A stretch of 64,000 nt of DNA from JACDER01 sp036394915 (GTDB taxonomy: Bacteria; Actinomycetota; Thermoleophilia; Gaiellales; Gaiellaceae): contig DASWEE010000144.1 in the NCBI GenBank assembly GCA_036394915.1, positions 1-64,000 on the forward strand, read 5' to 3'. Shown piece after piece: positions 39,443 through 48,070 of this stretch (the first letter of the stretch is position 1; every line of letters starts with the position of its first letter). The notes beneath the pieces are model-generated. The model was given only the letters and a program-made list of their open reading frames with translations. It searched no databases and was not told the DNA's origin. The translations under genes were made by a program, and so were the position numbers.

Positions 39443-42160
39443 GTGCATCTGCGCTCGATCAGCCTGCGCGGCTTCAAGTCGTTTCCCGATCCGGTCGAGA
39501 TCCGCCTCGAGCCGGGAGTCGCGGTCGTCGTCGGCCCCAACGGCTCCGGGAAGTCGAACATCGCCGACGCGATCGTCTGGGCGGCCGGGAGCCTCAGCCC
39601 CAGCGAGCTCCGCGCGGAGCGGGCGGACGACGTCCTGTTCGCGGGCTCGAATGGGAAGCCCGCGGCCGAGTGGTGCGAGGTCGAGCTCCTGTTCGACAAC
39701 GCGGACGGCGGGCTCGCCGAGCTGGACTTCTCCGAAGTCTCGGTCGTGCGCCGCCTCCATCGGGGCGGCGAGGGCCAGTACCTCGTGAACCGGGCCTCCG
39801 TGCGGCGCACCGATCTCGTCGAGCTCCTCTCCGACGTCGGTCTCGGGTCGGGGATGCACTCGGTCGTCGGGCAGGGAAAGGTCGAGGCGATCCTCGCCAG
39901 CAGCCCCACCGAACGCCGAGCGCTCGTCGAGGAAGCTGCGGGGCTCGGCCGGTTCAAGCGCCGCCGGCACCGGGCCGAGCTGAAGCTCGCCCGCGTCGCC
40001 CGTGAGGTCGAGCGTGCTCGCGACGTCGAGGGCGAAGCCCGAAAGCGGCTGCGTCCGCTGGCACTGCAGGCCACCGCCGCCGAGCGCGCCGAGAAGATCT
40101 CGGTGCAGGTGGCGGCGGCCGAGGCGCGGATCGCCGAGCTCGATCTCGCGTCGCTGACCGAGCGCCAGACGGCTGCACAGGAGCGCAAGGCGGCCTCGGG
40201 GCTCGAGCGGAAGCGGGTCGACGGAAAGCTGGAGACGCTGCTGCTCGAACGGCAGCGGGCCGAGGAGGAGCTCGCCGACGCGGCCGGCGGCCGCGAGGCC
40301 GCGACGGCGGCTCTCTACCGCCTCCGGAGCGCCGCCGAGCGGGTCGGGCTCAGGCGCGAGAGCGCCGAAGACCTGCACGGCAGGCTCCGGCAGGAGCTCG
40401 ACGAGGCCCGGCAGTGCAGCCTGGCGGATGCGGCCCCGTCGGTGGCCAGGGCAGAAGAGACGATCATCGCGGCCAGGGACGCCGCGCAGGAGCGCGACCG
40501 GCTGGCCGAGCAGGCCTCGGCCACCCGGGAGCGGTTGCGAGCGCTTGAGCACTCGCTGGCGGAGCGGGAGGGGATACCACCGGCGGCGCGGGCCCTCTCC
40601 GAGCAAGGCGAGCAGCTCGCACTGGCGGGCCTTGAGGCGGATCCGGGCTGCGAGCGCGCCGTCGCCGCCGCCCTCGCCTGGCGGGCATCCGCCGTCTCCG
40701 CATCGAGCACGGCAGAAGGCTTCAGCCTGCTGGAACGTGCCCGGGAGGGCGGCCTCGGCAGCCTGCTCGTGCTCGTGCCTCCGGTGCGCTCGATGGCGCG
40801 GGGCGAGCCGCCGACGCCCGGAGCGACTGCGCTCACCGACCACGTCCGGACACGGGCGGGAGGCGAGCGCGCGCTCGCGCTGCTCGAGGACACCTGGCTG
40901 GTCGCGGACGAGGAGCTGTTGCAGGCACGGCGCGGGCTCGTCGTGACGAGGACCGGCCACGGTTTCGCGCCCGAGCAGGGCGAGCTGTGGTTTACGGGGG
41001 AGACCGCCGAGAGTGTGCTGCTCGAGCTCGAAGGCAGGCGCCGCAGCCTCGAGCGGGAAGTGGCCGAGCTCGAACGAGCGGCCGAGGAGGCCGTCAAGCG
41101 CGCCGAGGAGGCGGCTCGCCGGATGGAGAAGGCACGGGCTGCGCTCCCGGCCTCGCCACGGGTCGCGCCGGCGATGCTCGAACGGCTGGTGGCCGGAACG
41201 GAGCGCGCCGTGACGGTTCTCGTTCGGGCGGCCGAGTCGGGCACACGCCTCGAGACGCCGTTGCGGGCGCGCGCGGACGCCGGCGGGATGCGAACCGGCG
41301 AGCTCGCGGCCGAGCTGCGGCGGCTCGGCGCGTCCGAGGCAGAGCTTCGCCGCGAGTCCGGAGAGGCGCGGGAGCGGGCGACCGAGATCGACGTCGAGCT
41401 CGCTCGGATCGACGCCGAAGCGAAGGAGGCGCGGGCCCGGCTCGAAACGGCAGGGACGGCGCCTGCCGAGGGCGACGACCGTGAAGAGCTCGAGACGGCG
41501 CTCGAGCGGCTCCGCCGCCGCCGCGAGTCGCTCGGGCAGGTCAACCCGCTCGCGAAGGAGGAGCACGAGCGGGAGAAGGAGCGGCTGCACGAGCTCGTGG
41601 AGCAGCGAAAGGATCTCGAGGAGAGCCTGAGCCGGCTGGAGGAGTTGCGGACCGAGCTCACCGAGACCGTCGAGCGCCGCTTCGCCGATACGTTCGACCG
41701 CGTGCGGGCGCACTTCGAGGAAGTGGCCGCAACCCTGTTCCCGGGCGGCGAGGGCCGGCTGCGGCTGACGGCGCCGGATGAGGAGGACGAGGAGGCCGAG
41801 TCGGGCATCGAGGTCGAGCTCCGTCCCGCCGGGAAGCGCGTCACGCGGCTCTCGCTCCTCTCGGGCGGCGAGCGTGCGCTCGGCGCGATCGCGTTCCTGT
41901 TCTCGCTCTTCCTGGCCCGCCCGTGCCCCTTCTACCTCCTGGACGAGGTCGAGGCCGCGCTGGATGATCCCAACATCGGCCGCTTCGTCTCGCTGCTGAG
42001 GGCGTATGCGGACCGCGCTCAGTTCATCGTCGTCACGCACCAGAAGCGGACGATGGAGGCCGCCGACGTGCTCTACGGCGTCACGATGGGATCGGACGGC
42101 ATTTCGCAAGTCGTCTCGCGCCGGATGCCGCGCGAAGAGTCGCTCGCCGCGACGGCCTAG
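39443..42160 (+). CDS. smc: Chromosome segregation protein SMC, short-armed
   Basis: DNA-loop-forming ATPase. The N-terminal head has GPNGSGKSN and GQGKVEAIL; the C-terminal head has LSGGERALGAIAF and LLDEVEAALDDPN. The hinge lies near residues 390-540 (LEADPGCERAVAAALAWRA, GGLGSLLVLVP). At 905 residues it is far below the usual 1,150-1,200; the loss is in the coiled-coil arms, about 210-230 residues each, while both heads and the hinge remain. GTG 39,443 follows TAGCGT by 8 nt. ftsY follows, the usual partner. Confidence 0.92.
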   Translation: MHLRSISLRGFKSFPDPVEIRLEPGVAVVVGPNGSGKSNIADAIVWAAGSLSPSELRAERADDVLFAGSNGKPAAEWCEVELLFDNADGGLAELDFSEVSVVRRLHRGGEGQYLVNRASVRRTDLVELLSDVGLGSGMHSVVGQGKVEAILASSPTERRALVEEAAGLGRFKRRRHRAELKLARVAREVERARDVEGEARKRLRPLALQATAAERAEKISVQVAAAEARIAELDLASLTERQTAAQERKAASGLERKRVDGKLETLLLERQRAEEELADAAGGREAATAALYRLRSAAERVGLRRESAEDLHGRLRQELDEARQCSLADAAPSVARAEETIIAARDAAQERDRLAEQASATRERLRALEHSLAEREGIPPAARALSEQGEQLALAGLEADPGCERAVAAALAWRASAVSASSTAEGFSLLERAREGGLGSLLVLVPPVRSMARGEPPTPGATALTDHVRTRAGGERALALLEDTWLVADEELLQARRGLVVTRTGHGFAPEQGELWFTGETAESVLLELEGRRRSLEREVAELERAAEEAVKRAEEAARRMEKARAALPASPRVAPAMLERLVAGTERAVTVLVRAAESGTRLETPLRARADAGGMRTGELAAELRRLGASEAELRRESGEARERATEIDVELARIDAEAKEARARLETAGTAPAEGDDREELETALERLRRRRESLGQVNPLAKEEHEREKERLHELVEQRKDLEESLSRLEELRTELTETVERRFADTFDRVRAHFEEVAATLFPGGEGRLRLTAPDEEDEEAESGIEVELRPAGKRVTRLSLLSGGERALGAIAFLFSLFLARPCPFYLLDEVEAALDDPNIGRFVSLLRAYADRAQFIVVTHQKRTMEAADVLYGVTMGSDGISQVVSRRMPREESLAATA

Positions 42161-42213
42161 GCTTCGGCGCCGTGAGCGCCCACGTGGCCACGGTTGCAGG
42201 CTAGCGTTCGCCG

Positions 42214-43167
42214 ATGGCCAGAAGCTGGGCAGAGCTGCTCGGGGACGAGGGCGGTCCCGAGGAAGCGGAGGAGGAGCAGTCGGGGTTCTTCTCGCGGCTG
42301 CGGGACTCGCTCGGACGAAGCCGCCGGGCCCTCACGGGCCAGCTCGCCGCGGCCGCCTTCGACCCCGACGACGACGAGGCCTGGGAACGGCTCGAGGAGG
42401 CGCTGATCGCGGCCGACGTCGGCGTCCCGACCACGGCCGAGCTCGTGCGGCGGCTGGAGGCCAGAGACGATCTCGTCGACGGCCTCGAGCACGCGCTCGT
42501 GGAGGAGATCGCCGCACTCCTCGGGGATCCTCCGCGCCTCGACGTCCACGCGAAGCCGAGCGTCCTGCTGTTCGTCGGCGTGAACGGAACGGGCAAGACG
42601 ACGACGATCGGCAAGCTGGCGCAGGCGCTGCGGGAGCGCGACCGCGACGTGATCGTGGCGGCCGCGGACACGTTCAGGGCCGCTGCCGACGAGCAGCTCG
42701 AGGTCTGGGCGAAGCGGGCGGAGGCGGACTTCGTCGGGGCCGCCCGCGGGGGAGATCCCGCCGCCGTCGCCTTCGACGCGATCGAGGCGGCGCAGTCACG
42801 GGGCCGTGACGTCGTGCTCGTCGACACGGCGGGGCGGCTGCACACGCACACGAACCTGATGGCCGAGCTGGCCAAGATCGGGCGAGTCGTCGCGGGAAGA
42901 CTGGAGGGTGCGCCGCACGAGACGCTGCTCGTGATCGACGCGACCACGGGTCAGAACGGCGTCCAGCAGGCGCGTCTCTTCGGGGAGGCGGTCGAGGTGA
43001 CCGGCGTCGTGCTGACGAAGCTGGACGGCTCGGCCAAGGGCGGGATCGCGGTCGCGATCGCGCACGAGCTCGAGCTGCCGGTGAAGCTGATCGGCGTCGG
43101 CGAGCGCCTGGACGACCTGCGGCCGTTCGACCCGGACGACTTCGCGCGCGCGCTGGTGTCCGGCTAG
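42214..43167 (+). CDS. ftsY: Signal recognition particle receptor FtsY
   Basis: GTPase that docks SRP-ribosome complexes at the membrane. The 317 residues have a short acidic N-terminal region, the four-helix N domain (about 40-100) and the G domain with GVNGTGKTTTIGKLA, AADTFRAAADEQL, DTAGR, TKLDGSAKGG and GVGERLDDLRPF. ATG 42,214 lies 6 nt after TAGCGT (42,202-42,207). Its stop shares a CTAG palindrome with the convergent dodecin gene. Confidence 0.95.
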   Translation: MARSWAELLGDEGGPEEAEEEQSGFFSRLRDSLGRSRRALTGQLAAAAFDPDDDEAWERLEEALIAADVGVPTTAELVRRLEARDDLVDGLEHALVEEIAALLGDPPRLDVHAKPSVLLFVGVNGTGKTTTIGKLAQALRERDRDVIVAAADTFRAAADEQLEVWAKRAEADFVGAARGGDPAAVAFDAIEAAQSRGRDVVLVDTAGRLHTHTNLMAELAKIGRVVAGRLEGAPHETLLVIDATTGQNGVQQARLFGEAVEVTGVVLTKLDGSAKGGIAVAIAHELELPVKLIGVGERLDDLRPFDPDDFARALVSG

Positions 43168-43373
43168 CTCCGCTCGACTCCAAATGCGATGTTGACGGTC
43201 GTGCGGTACTGGGTGATGCGGTCGTTCTCGACCACGGCGCTCATCGAGACCACGTGGGCGCCGTTGATCCCGCGCAGCGTCTTCGCCGCCTCCTGGACCG
43301 CTGCGTCGGCCGCCTTCGCAAAGCTCTCCGGGGACGAGCCGATCAGCGTGACCACTTTTGCGACGTCGGACAT
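43164..43373 (-). CDS. Dodecin-family flavin-binding protein
   Basis: A 69-residue protein of the dodecameric flavin-storage family. The pattern VAKVVTLIGSSPESFAKAAD, AAKTLRGINGAHV and TQYRTTVNIAFGVE matches dodecins, including the GSSPESF start of the helix. It is transcribed toward ftsY and shares the CTAG at 43,164-43,167 with it. A purine-rich ribosome site (GGGAGCGGAA) precedes the ATG, within a long structured leader. Confidence 0.88.
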   Translation of the reverse strand: MSDVAKVVTLIGSSPESFAKAADAAVQEAAKTLRGINGAHVVSMSAVVENDRITQYRTTVNIAFGVERS

Positions 43374-43577
43374 TTCCGCTCCCTTCCCTCGTTGGTCGAG
43401 GGAGGATAAGCGCTAGGAGGGATTGGCGGAACCTCGCTCGTCGCCGGGGTGCGATGGCCGTTCCGAGGCAAGGACGCAGGGAGCGTTCGTAGCCGGAGGC
43501 TACGGGCGCGACTGAGGACGCCGCCTCGGGGCGGACAGCGCGGCCCGGCGGCACAGACTAGGTTTCGTCAAGCCCTC
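43374..43577 (-). promoter_or_regulatory. Structured 204-bp leader of dodecin
   Basis: Between the lipoprotein stop and dodecin lie nested pairings: CCGAGGC (43,463-43,469) with GCCTCGG (43,523-43,529), enclosing GTAGCC-GGA-GGCTAC (43,489-43,503). A separate hairpin TCCCTCG-N5-CGAGGGA (43,385-43,403) sits just before the ATG. A TAGTCT on the minus strand (43,560-43,555) is a possible -10. It may be a cis-acting RNA; it does not look like the known FMN riboswitch. Confidence 0.45.
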
Positions 43578-44485
43578 CTAAGAAAGACTGAGGCCGAGAG
43601 ACGACGTCAAGCTGGGCAGCGGCTTGTAGCTCTCGGGGGGCGTGATCGTGACGGTCTCGCCCCATTTGCCGAGGTCGATCCCGAGCGAGACGTGCAGCGC
43701 GTTCAGCCCGCTCAGCTGGGAGCCCGTCGTCTGCAGCTTCTGCAGGTCGTCCGAATTGAGGTCGATGCTGACATTCGCTCTGCGCAGCAGGTGGTCGTCC
43801 TTGCCGACGTCGGCCGTGACGTTGGTGGCGTTCTGCAGGGCCTGGAGCGCGTTCCGCTGCTGCGCCGTCAGCGTCTGCCCGCTCTGCTCCGAGAGCTTCG
43901 CGATCCCGTCGGCGTCGAGCGTGCCCTTGAACTCCCACGTGTCGGCGTCGTCGAGCGTCGGGCCGTCCGCGATCGTGCCGTCGAAGATCTCGTCCGCGTG
44001 CTGCCGCGGCTGCTGCGCGCTGCTTTGCTGGGCCCCGGGCACCGTGTTCAGACGGGATTGCCCCAGCTGCTTCAGCGTCCCCAGCCCGGAGTGCTTCGTC
44101 CCGTACCAGGTTCCGAGCAGCTCTGCATAGAGCTCGTTCGGGCCGGCCAGGAGCTTGCCCGAGAACTCCCGGCCCGTCACCGAGATGCTGCCGTCAGCCG
44201 TGAAAGCCTTCGAGGAGGCGTCTCCCTCGAGGTGGAGCTTGATCGAATGGCCGCAAACGCCTGCACGAGTGCGTTCTTGAGCGCGCCGTTCGTCTCGATC
44301 GAGACGGTGAGGTCGAGCGCGTAGTGCGCGCTGTGCTTGGCGCTCGTCGCGCTCGAAGCCTTGACGAACAATGTCTGGAGCGACGGCGCGGGCTGTGATG
44401 GGGCCGAGCTTCCGCCGCCCCCGCAACCGGCGAGAGCAAAGAGGAAGAGGAGGCCCGCACTACACTTTTTGACGATGTTCGACAC
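43578..44485 (-). pseudogene. Secreted lipoprotein interrupted by a frameshift
   Basis: The 5' part (GTG 44,485) has a lipoprotein signal peptide, SNIVKKCSAGLLFLFALAGC, a Gly/Ser linker and ALDLTVSIET. The 3' part, in another frame, continues with KLHLEGDASSKAFTADGSIS, GKLLAGPNELYAELLGTWYG and ends at 43,578. The two read as one LppX/LprG-like carrier lipoprotein if one base is added or two removed near 44,245-44,262. It is either a pseudogene or a sequence error. Its start lies inside the divergent ffh gene (11-bp overlap). Confidence 0.65.
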
Positions 44486-45785
44486 CCTGTCCGACAAACT
44501 ACAGGCCGCCCTCGGCGACATGCGCAAGCGCGGGAGCCTCGACGAGGAGGCGGTTTCGCGCGCGATGCGCGAGATCCGGCTCGCGCTGCTCGAGGCGGAC
44601 GTCAACTTCAAGGTCGTGAAGGAGTTCGTCGAGCGCGTCCGGGAGCGGGCGCTCGGCCAGGACGTGCTCAAGAGCCTCACCCCGGCGCAGCAGGTGGTGA
44701 AGATCGTCCACGAGGAGCTGACCGAGCTGATGGGCAGCGGCAGCTCGAAGCTGGCCTACGCGGGCAAGCCGCCGACCGTGATCCTGCTCGCGGGCCTGCA
44801 GGGCTCGGGGAAGACGACGGCCGCGGCCAAGCTCGCGCTGCTCCTTCGCAAAGAGGGCAAGGCGCCGGCGCTCGTCGCCGCCGATCTGCAGCGCCCGGCC
44901 GCGATCGACCAGCTCGAACAACTGGGGCGCCAGGTCCAGCTGCCGGTTTACACGGGAAACGGCGACGCAGTCGCCGTTTCCCTAGCAGGAGTCGAGCGGG
45001 CGGAGGCCGAGGGTAAGGACGTCGTGATCATCGACACTGCCGGACGTCACCAGGTCGACGAGGAGCTTATGAGTGAGCTAGTGCGGATTCACCGCGAGGT
45101 GAAGCCGCACAACGTCCTGCTCGTGCTCGACTCGATGACCGGCCAGGAAGCGGTCTCGGTCGCCGAGGCGTTCCAGCAGCGAGTGGCATTCGACGGCGTC
45201 GTTCTGACGAAGCTCGACGGCGACGCGCGCGGCGGTGCGGCGCTCTCCGTCAAGGCCGTCACCGGCAAGCCGATCAAGCTCGCCTCCGTGGGCGAGAAGC
45301 TCGACCAGCTCGAGTACTTCCATCCCGACCGGATGGCGTCCCGGATCCTCGGCATGGGCGACGTCCTCAGCCTGGTCGAGAAGGCGGAGGCCGTGGTCGA
45401 GGAGGACGAGCAGGCGCAGTTGGAGCAGCGGCTGCGCGCGGGCGAGTTCAGCTTCGACGATTTCCTCGCCAGCTACCGGATGCTGCGGCGGATGGGGCCG
45501 CTCAAGGGCGTGCTCTCGATGATCCCCGGGATGGGGAAGCAGCTGCAAGGATTGGACATCGACGAGCGCGAGCTGGCGCGAGTCGAGGCGATCATTCTCT
45601 CGATGACCCCGGGAGAGCGGTCGCGGCCCCACATGATCAACGGCTCGCGCCGGCTGCGGATCGCAAAAGGAAGCGGCGTCACCGTCCAGCAGGTCAACCA
45701 GCTGCTGACGGCACGCAAGCAGATGGAGAAGATGATGAAGCAGTTGGGAAAAGGCAAGATTCCGGCTCTACCCGGACTAGGCTAG
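44475..45785 (+). CDS. ffh: Signal recognition particle protein Ffh
   Basis: SRP54-type GTPase that binds signal sequences and 4.5S RNA. The 436 residues show the N domain (FDTLSDKLQAALGDMRKRG), P-loop GLQGSGKTT (107-115), AADLQRPAAIDQL, DTAGR, TKLDGDARGGAAL, and the M domain with GSRRLRIAKGSGVTVQQVN and Met-rich helices. ATG 44,475 follows TACACT (44,461-44,466) by 8 nt. rpsP follows by 7 bp with its own AGGAGG. Confidence 0.95.
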   Translation: MFDTLSDKLQAALGDMRKRGSLDEEAVSRAMREIRLALLEADVNFKVVKEFVERVRERALGQDVLKSLTPAQQVVKIVHEELTELMGSGSSKLAYAGKPPTVILLAGLQGSGKTTAAAKLALLLRKEGKAPALVAADLQRPAAIDQLEQLGRQVQLPVYTGNGDAVAVSLAGVERAEAEGKDVVIIDTAGRHQVDEELMSELVRIHREVKPHNVLLVLDSMTGQEAVSVAEAFQQRVAFDGVVLTKLDGDARGGAALSVKAVTGKPIKLASVGEKLDQLEYFHPDRMASRILGMGDVLSLVEKAEAVVEEDEQAQLEQRLRAGEFSFDDFLASYRMLRRMGPLKGVLSMIPGMGKQLQGLDIDERELARVEAIILSMTPGERSRPHMINGSRRLRIAKGSGVTVQQVNQLLTARKQMEKMMKQLGKGKIPALPGLG

Positions 45786-45792
45786 GAGGCAG

Positions 45793-46035
45793 ATGGCAGT
45801 TCACATGAGATTGACCCGCGTCGGCTCGAAGAAGAATCCGATCTACCGCGTCGTGGTGGCCGACTCGCGCTCGCCGCGCGACGGCAGGTTCCTCGAGATC
45901 GTCGGGCGCTACAACCCGCAGACGGAACCGTCGACGATCGAGCTCGACGAGGCGAAGGTGAAGGACTGGCTCGGGAAAGGCGCCCAGCCGTCGGCTGCTG
46001 TGTCGAAGCTGCTGAAAATCAAGAACATTGGCTGA
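45793..46035 (+). CDS. rpsP: Ribosomal protein S16
   Basis: 30S protein of 80 residues: MRLTRVGSKKNPIYRVVVAD, SPRDGRFLEIVGRYNPQ. ATG 45,793 has AGGAGG at normal distance. It sits in the classic ffh-rpsP-KH-rimM-trmD-rplS operon. Confidence 0.96.
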   Translation: MAVHMRLTRVGSKKNPIYRVVVADSRSPRDGRFLEIVGRYNPQTEPSTIELDEAKVKDWLGKGAQPSAAVSKLLKIKNIG

Positions 46036-46261
46036 ACTGCTCGAGTACCTCGCGCGCCAGCTCGTCGACGACCCCGACTCCGTCCAGGTGGAGAGGGTGG
46101 AGGACGAGGACGGCGCCGTCGTCCTCCGGCTCCAGGTCGCCGACGACGACGTCGGCAAGGTGATCGGACGCCAGGGCAGGATCGCCCGGTCGCTGCGCAC
46201 GATCATCAGGGCGTGCGCCGCCGGCGAGGGCCGGCGAGTGCAGCTGGAAATCGCCGGTTGA
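46028..46261 (+). CDS. khpA: KH-domain RNA-binding protein KhpA
   Basis: A 77-residue single KH domain with the RNA-contacting GxxG as GRQG in VGKVIGRQGRIARSLR. In other bacteria KhpA pairs with KhpB to bind RNA and affect cell division. TTG 46,028 overlaps the rpsP stop by 8 bp. Confidence 0.92.
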   Translation: MAELLEYLARQLVDDPDSVQVERVEDEDGAVVLRLQVADDDVGKVIGRQGRIARSLRTIIRACAAGEGRRVQLEIAG

Positions 46262-46935
46262 GAGTCGCGGCGCTCTTCGACATCCACGGCAACCTGCCCG
46301 CGCTCGAGGCCGTTCTCGAGGAGGCGGAGGCCGACCTGCTGGTGGCCGGCGGCGACGTGACCGGAGGGGCCTTTCCCGCCGACACCGTCGAGCGGCTGCG
46401 GGCGCTCGGCGACGGCGTCCGCTGGCTGCGCGGAAACCTCGAGCGGGAGCTGGTCGAGCTGCCTCCGCCCAGAGAGGCGGGACCGCCGCCTGGGGAGCTC
46501 GAGCGCATTCGCAAGTCGCTGACCGAGGAGCAGCTCGCGTTCCTGTACGGCCTGCCCCAGCAGGTCGAGCTGGACGTCGACGGCCTCGGACGGGTGCTGT
46601 TCTGCCACGCCACACCGCGGAATGACGTGGAGATCGTCACTCAGCTGACGCCCGACGAGCGGTTGGGGCGAATCCTCGAAGGCGTGGCCGCGGACGTCGT
46701 CGTCGCCGGCCACACGCACATGCAGGACGATCGACGTGTAGCCGGGATCCGCTGGATCAACGCCGGCAGCGTCGGGATGCCGTACGAGGACTCGGCCGGT
46801 GCCTACTGGGCACTGCTGGGCCCGGAGGTGGAGCTGCGGCGATCCGGCTATGACGCGGCCGCTCTGGGCGGGTACGAGTATCCGCACGCTTCGAGGCAGG
46901 AAGCGGCTGAGTATTTCGAGAGCCTGACCCGGTGA
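46258..46935 (+). CDS. Metallophosphoesterase, YfcE/MJ0936 type
   Basis: A 225-residue calcineurin-like phosphoesterase. The metal ligands are visible in order: DIHGN, GGDV, RGNLE, CHATP and GHTHMQ. Such enzymes act on phosphodiesters of unknown physiological role. TTG 46,258 overlaps the khpA stop (TTGA), and its own stop overlaps rimM, so it is embedded in the ribosomal operon, an uncommon place. Confidence 0.88.
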   Translation: MRVAALFDIHGNLPALEAVLEEAEADLLVAGGDVTGGAFPADTVERLRALGDGVRWLRGNLERELVELPPPREAGPPPGELERIRKSLTEEQLAFLYGLPQQVELDVDGLGRVLFCHATPRNDVEIVTQLTPDERLGRILEGVAADVVVAGHTHMQDDRRVAGIRWINAGSVGMPYEDSAGAYWALLGPEVELRRSGYDAAALGGYEYPHASRQEAAEYFESLTR

Positions 46936-47399
46936 GCGACGAGCGAGTCATGGTCGGTCGCGTGGGCCGCCCACACGGGCTTACGGGCGCGTTCGTCGTC
47001 GAACACGCGAGTGAGGCGCCCGAGCGGTTCGCGGTCGGAGCGGAGCTGCTCGCCGGCGGTGAGCCGGCCCGCGTGGTCGAGTCGAAGCGGGCGGGAGGGC
47101 GGCTCGTCGTCCGCCTCGACCATCCCGTTGAGCGCGGCGCGGCACTCGAGATCCCTCGCGCCGAGCTCCCGCCGCCAGACGCAGACTCCTACTACGTCTC
47201 CGACCTCGCCGGGCTCGATGTGGTCGAGGAAGGGGGACAGTCCCTCGGGCGTGTGACCGATGTGGCGCCGGGGATTGCGAACGACGTGATCGAGCTGGAT
47301 TCCGGCCTCCTGCTTCCCTTCGTCGAGGCGTGCGTGCGCGAGGTCGATCTCGAACGGCGCCGGATCGTTGTCGCTCCTGGCTTCGCAGACCACGGGTAA
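46932..47399 (+). CDS. rimM: Ribosome maturation factor RimM
   Basis: Assists 30S assembly with S19. The 155 residues show the N-terminal VGRVGRPHGLTGAFVV and the PRC-barrel part (SYYVSDLAGLDVV, LLLPFVEACVREVDLERR). GTG 46,932 overlaps the previous stop. trmD follows, as in most bacteria. Confidence 0.93.
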   Translation: MSDERVMVGRVGRPHGLTGAFVVEHASEAPERFAVGAELLAGGEPARVVESKRAGGRLVVRLDHPVERGAALEIPRAELPPPDADSYYVSDLAGLDVVEEGGQSLGRVTDVAPGIANDVIELDSGLLLPFVEACVREVDLERRRIVVAPGFADHG

Positions 47400-47410
47400 C
47401 CTCAGGTTCC

Positions 47411-48070
47411 TTGCAGCTCGACGTGTTCACCCTCATCCCGCAGGCCTTCGGCTGGCTGACGGAGCAGCGGCCCGTCGCTGCGGTGCTCGGCCGCAGCCTG
47501 GACCTGCGCCTGTTCAACTACCGCGACGCAACTCCACTTCGCGCGGCTCAGGTCGACGACGAGCCCTACGGAGGCGGGCCGGGGATGGTGCTCCGCGTGG
47601 ACGTCGTCGCTGCCGCCCTCGACGCCGTCTACGGCGGCGTCCCCGACCATCGCGTCGTCGCGCTGACGCCTCAGGGACGCCAGCTCGACCAGCAGGTCGT
47701 CGAGGAGCTCGCGTCCGAGGAGCGGCTCACGCTGCTGTCGGCGCGGTTCGAGGGCTTCGACGAGCGGATCGTGACGCACCTCGCCTCTGACGCGATCTCG
47801 ATCGGGCCGTACGTCCTCTCGGGCGGTGAGCTGCCGGCGATGGTGATCTTGGATGCGGTCGCGCGACGGCTGCCGGGTGCCCTCGGGAGCGAGGAGTCCG
47901 GCCTGGTGGAGAGCTTCTCGGCCGAGCTGGGAGGAGGGCTCGAGTATCCGCACTACACCCGCCCGGCCGAGTTCCGCGGTTGGTCCGTTCCAGAGGTTCT
48001 CCTCTCCGGAGATCATGCGCGGATCGAGGAGTGGCGCCGCGAGCAGAGCCGTAGCAGGAGTCTCGCGTGA
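47411..48070 (+). CDS. trmD: tRNA (guanine-N1)-methyltransferase TrmD
   Basis: Methylates G37 of tRNAs using SAM bound in a trefoil knot. The 219 residues show LDVFTLIPQAF, DEPYGGGPGMVLRVD, ARFEGFDERI, the knot YVLSGGELPAMVILD, and YPHYTRPAEFRGWSVPEVLLSG. The start is TTG 47,411, which gives the normal MxLDVFTLxP beginning. The TAACCT formed by the rimM stop lies 8 nt upstream. The stop overlaps the signal peptidase start. Confidence 0.94.
   Translation: MQLDVFTLIPQAFGWLTEQRPVAAVLGRSLDLRLFNYRDATPLRAAQVDDEPYGGGPGMVLRVDVVAAALDAVYGGVPDHRVVALTPQGRQLDQQVVEELASEERLTLLSARFEGFDERIVTHLASDAISIGPYVLSGGELPAMVILDAVARRLPGALGSEESGLVESFSAELGGGLEYPHYTRPAEFRGWSVPEVLLSGDHARIEEWRREQSRSRSLA

Noticed and set aside
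39278..42109. Very long open frame antisense to smc
   Set aside because: Smc has all its motifs in the right order on the other strand; the antisense product is Arg/Leu/Gly-rich without domains, as expected in high-G+C DNA.
42796..43554. Open frame on the minus strand from GTG 43,554 through the dodecin leader
   Set aside because: It runs through hairpins and then antisense to ftsY; TAGTCT touches the GTG directly, which leaves no room for a start site.
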